Shown here: positions 6,482-8,308 of the stretch, piece by piece
How the letters are laid out: each line of letters begins with the position of its first letter
Numbering within the stretch: the first letter of the stretch is position 1
Assembly: GCA_050872805.1 (NCBI GenBank)
Contig: JBNMHN010000056.1
Span: forward strand, 1 to 8,308
Length of the DNA stretch: 8,308 bases
Direction of reading: 5' to 3'
DNA from: CAKVOD01 sp050872805
GTDB taxonomy: Bacteria; Bacillota; Clostridia; Christensenellales; UBA1242
Notes under the pieces: model-generated
What the model was told of the DNA's origin: nothing
Seen by the model: only the letters and a program-made list of their open reading frames with translations
The model's database searches: none
Program-made: the position numbers and the translations under genes

Positions 6482-7393
6482 ATGGTAGAAAAAGAAATTA
6501 TTGCAAGTGAATACAAATCATTTGAAGATATAAAACACAAACGAGATGACGGTAGTGAATTTTGGCTTGCAAGAGAGTTACAAAAAACGTTAGAGTACGC
6601 TAAATGGGAAAATTTTAGCAAAGTTATTGATAGGGCTATGCTTGCTTGCAAAAATGCGGGATTTGAAGTGTTTGACCATTTTGTTGAGGTCAGGAAAACG
6701 GTAGAAATGCCTATAAAACCAACGAAAAACAGAGAGAATTTTGGTTTTCCTGAGGTCGGGAAAACCAAAACAAAGTCAATTCCTGATTACGAACTTTCTC
6801 GCTATGCGTGCTATTTGATTGTTCAAAATGGTGACCCACGAAAAGAGATAATTGCGATTGGACAAACGTATTTTGCCATTCAAACAAGAAGGCAAGAGTT
6901 AAATGACTACTTTAATTCTCTTGATGAAGATAACAAAAGACTTGTTGTTCGTGGAGATATTAAGCAATGGAATCAACTGCTTGCTGAATCTGCACACAAT
7001 GCAGGGGTTTTGACCGATGAGGAGTTTGCAACATTTCAAAATGCGGGCTATATGGGTTTGTATGGTGGCGAAACTGTTGCGGATATCCACAAAAGAAAAG
7101 GCTTGAAACCAAATGAAAAGATTTTGGACTTTATGGCAAGTCCTGAACTCATTGCAAACTTGTTTAGAATTTCTCAAACTGAAGAGAAAATAAAAAATGA
7201 GTTTATACAAGGTGCAGATAACGCGACAAAAGCACACTATGAAGTTGGTTCGGCTGTTAGAGATGCGATAAAAAAGGTGAACGGCACACTGCCTGAAAAT
7301 ATGGAAACACCAAAAGAAAGCATAAGTGATATTGAAAAGAAAAAGCTTAAAGAACTAAAAAAGAATGCAAAGAAGCTAATGTTAGATGAGTAA
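6482..7393 (+). CDS. dinD: DNA-damage-inducible protein D (DinD) homologue
   Basis: 303 residues. It matches the DinD family: an N-terminal part with FWLARELQKTLEYAKWENF (about 27-45) and IDRAMLACKNAG, then the signature YELSRYACYLIVQNGDP (103-119) and GQTYFAIQTRRQEL (127-140), followed by a helical half ending in a Lys-rich tail (about 280-303). E. coli DinD is SOS-induced and reported to act on RecA filaments; related N-terminal domains occur in phage antirepressors. Start: AGGAG six bases before ATG. Between HFVEVRKTVEM (66-76) and the signature there is extra sequence (about residues 74-98) containing a DNA palindrome and direct repeat, longer than the spacing I recall in the family. The gene looks richer in A+T, with more AGA/AGG Arg codons, than ftsH, and is bracketed by inverted repeat arrays, suggesting transfer. 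Confidence 0.9.
   Translation: MVEKEIIASEYKSFEDIKHKRDDGSEFWLARELQKTLEYAKWENFSKVIDRAMLACKNAGFEVFDHFVEVRKTVEMPIKPTKNRENFGFPEVGKTKTKSIPDYELSRYACYLIVQNGDPRKEIIAIGQTYFAIQTRRQELNDYFNSLDEDNKRLVVRGDIKQWNQLLAESAHNAGVLTDEEFATFQNAGYMGLYGGETVADIHKRKGLKPNEKILDFMASPELIANLFRISQTEEKIKNEFIQGADNATKAHYEVGSAVRDAIKKVNGTLPENMETPKESISDIEKKKLKELKKNAKKLMLDE
6739..6770. repeat. Perfect 12-bp inverted repeat inside dinD
   Basis: TTTTGGTTTTCC (6739-6750), an eight-base loop TGAGGTCG, and GGAAAACCAAAA (6759-6770). It encodes residues 86-97. No T-tract follows on either strand, so it is not a terminator. The loop and right arm are part of a near-exact direct repeat (TGAGGTCAGGAAAAC at 6685-6699, TGAGGTCGGGAAAAC at 6751-6765). 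Confidence 0.8.
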
Positions 7394-7405
7394 AAATGTC
7401 AAATA

Positions 7406-7499
7406 CGGGGCTATCCCACCGAGAACAAGCGCATTTAGAAAGTACGCAAGTCCGTCGTCTACAAAAGCAACTTGCTTGTAGGGACAGTAACCACAGCCG
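7406..7499 (+). repeat. Repeat unit 1 right of dinD (94 bp)
   Basis: It starts 13 bases after the dinD stop. Order of parts: hairpin GGGG-CTAT-CCC (7407-7417), ACCGAGAACAAGCGCATTTAG, a variable middle in which TACGCAAGT (7443-7451) can pair with ACTTGC-TT-GTA (7470-7480), then GTAGGGACAGTA (7478-7489) and a short tail. Its first 33 bases recur at 7500-7533 with a single one-base indel. There is no canonical terminator after dinD; this hairpin is the only candidate, and it lacks a T-tract. Confidence 0.8.
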
Positions 7500-7594
7500 C
7501 GGGGCTATCCCCACCGAGAACAAGCGCATTTAGTATGCGCTCAATTTTGCCGCCCACACAAGTCGCTGACGCGTAGGGAAAGTACCTGCACCAA
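7500..7594 (+). repeat. Repeat unit 2 right of dinD (95 bp)
   Basis: Hairpin GGGG-CTAT-CCCC (7501-7512), the same 21-base block as unit 1 to position 7533, a diverged middle (TATGCG near 7534 can pair with CGCGTA near 7570), then GTAGGGAAAGTA (7573-7584) and CCTGCACC. The 61-base second half aligns with unit 1 without gaps, but much less well than the first 33 bases, so the two halves have diverged at different rates. Confidence 0.8.
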
Positions 7595-7607
7595 TGGCGT
7601 TTGCCAT
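7594..7607 (+). repeat. Terminal hairpin of the right repeat array
   Basis: ATGGC-GTTT-GCCAT, a five-pair stem with the array's typical four-base loop. It begins a third unit that is cut off at once by the promoter of the next gene: the -35 box starts at 7609. The stem differs from the left copy (GTGGC-GTTT-GCCAC) by one paired change, G-C to A-T. Confidence 0.7.
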
Positions 7608-7608
7608 A

Positions 7609-7637
7609 TTGACAAGGGGAGAAAAATTTGGTATAAT
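7609..7637 (+). promoter_or_regulatory. Perfect consensus SigA promoter of the PHP gene
   Basis: TTGACA (7609-7614), a 17-base spacer and TATAAT (7632-7637). All twelve bases and the spacing are consensus. Transcription would start near 7644, giving a leader of about 27 bases. Confidence 0.9.
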
Positions 7638-7670
7638 AAAGGTAACTAAACGGGGCGAGTAGGGGAGCAT

Positions 7671-8308
7671 ATGAAAAAAGGTTTAATCGATTTGCACATA
7701 CACACTACCTATAGCGGCGAGGGCATCAAGACCACGCCGCCCGAAGTCATTGAGTTGGCGCTCATCAAGGGCGTCGAAACATTGGCAATCACCGACCACA
7801 ACACCACAATGGGTTGTATTGCCGCGCTCAAATACATTGAGCGTAATCCTGAACTGTGCGAAGATTTGAACTTTATCACAGGTATCGAAATTTCCTGCGA
7901 CACAACAAGCGTTTTGTCGTATCGCGACGAGCAAGGACACTTGCGTTCGGCTCTAGCAGGTGGTGTCCATATGCTTGGCTACGGCATCGACCCATACAAT
8001 GAAGGCTTTCTTGACCTTGCGCGCTTTTATCAAAGTGACACGGGCAAGCGCACGCTCGCAGTGTATAAATTCATCCGTAGATTTTACGGCATAACTCTTG
8101 ATAAGAGTACGCTATATGACGTAATTAAAGAACTTGAGAAAGATTTTAAAAGCGGCGAATATACGCCAGACGAAGTTTCGCAAGAACTTTTGGCACGCGC
8201 ACTCACAACAGGACGCAATGCGCCGCTCGGTCGCAAGAATCAGTACGAAAACTTTTGCAAAAGCGTCATCAAGCGCGATAAACAAACATACAATGATTAT
8301 CTATATAG
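7671..8308 (+). CDS. PHP-domain metal-dependent phosphoesterase, C-terminus outside the window
   Basis: The frame starts at ATG 7671 behind AGGGGAG (7661-7667) and runs open for 212 codons to the window end. It is a PHP superfamily protein: motif I DLHIHTTYSGEG (7-18, metal ligands His9 and His11), motif II ITDHN (Asp42, His43), GIEIS with Glu73, and GGVHMLGYGID with His100. This arrangement resembles the TrpH/YciV-type group of stand-alone PHP proteins, which hydrolyse phosphoesters of nucleotides or short oligonucleotides using bound divalent metals in the cytoplasm. Residues after about 110 are helical with an Arg/Lys-rich stretch (about 120-140) and fit the helical insert seen in this group. 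Where many members have Ser-Asp-Gly in motif I, this one reads Ser-Gly-Glu-Gly. It has its own promoter, so it is not in an operon with dinD. The exact substrate cannot be told. Confidence 0.88.
   Translation, partial: MKKGLIDLHIHTTYSGEGIKTTPPEVIELALIKGVETLAITDHNTTMGCIAALKYIERNPELCEDLNFITGIEISCDTTSVLSYRDEQGHLRSALAGGVHMLGYGIDPYNEGFLDLARFYQSDTGKRTLAVYKFIRRFYGITLDKSTLYDVIKELEKDFKSGEYTPDEVSQELLARALTTGRNAPLGRKNQYENFCKSVIKRDKQTYNDYLY

Noticed and set aside
7347..7529. Minus-strand open frame of 60 codons over the dinD end and the repeats
   Set aside because: It is antisense to dinD and the tandem repeat, with a Cys/Arg-rich translation and no ribosome binding site.
7406..7594. CRISPR array
   Set aside because: There are only two to three units of about 94 bp, with homologous rather than unique 'spacers' and no cas gene; structure and divergence do not fit.
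7406..7607. Integron attC sites
   Set aside because: The paired RYYYAAC/GTTRRRY core ends are not found, and units are tandem without intervening cassettes.

Overview
The window looks like a piece of chromosome from a low-to-moderate GC, Gram-positive-type bacterium, most likely an uncultured Clostridia-like Firmicute. The grounds are strong Shine-Dalgarno sites (AAAGGAG, GGAGG, AGGGGAG), near-consensus SigA promoters, a lipoprotein carrying a BIG2-type Ig-like domain, and a housekeeping ftsH. This is inference; nothing in the sequence fixes a species.

Layout. At 1-156 on the minus strand is the N-terminal end of a membrane-protein gene with its own promoter. A divergent intergenic region with three close palindromes follows, then a large surface lipoprotein gene (402-2927, plus strand) with Ig-like repeats and a probable right-handed beta-helix. 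A hairpin-plus-T-tract terminator (3043-3068) separates it from a two-gene unit: ftsH (3232-5475), with a near-consensus promoter and a long structured leader, and 7 bases later a gene for a single-pass membrane or secreted protein of unknown function (5483-6181). A very good terminator (6222-6254) closes this unit. Next comes dinD (6482-7393), a DNA-damage-inducible-protein-D homologue. Finally a PHP-superfamily metal-dependent phosphoesterase gene (7671 to window end, truncated) has a perfect consensus promoter (TTGACA-17-TATAAT).

The most notable signal lies outside the genes. On both sides of dinD are arrays of a repeat with a period of about 94 bp: minus orientation on the left (6174-6373) and plus orientation on the right (7406-7607), so the two arrays point away from dinD. 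Each side has three small hairpins spaced roughly 86-95 bp apart. Stem sequences differ between copies but remain paired, while the four-base loop is always of the form [C/G]-T-[A/T]-T. The units also share GTAGGGA-N-AGTA and GAGAAYAA blocks. This makes dinD, which also looks richer in A+T than its neighbours, the interior of a symmetric, possibly mobile cassette. dinD additionally carries an in-frame segment with a perfect 12-bp inverted repeat and a direct repeat 66 bp (22 codons) apart, suggesting a small palindromic insertion inside the gene.

How the genes fit together: the ftsH pair forms a membrane quality-control operon, whose second product may be a partner or substrate of FtsH (inference). 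The lipoprotein, the 5'-end membrane gene and the PHP gene are independent transcription units by their promoters. dinD is probably an accessory gene.
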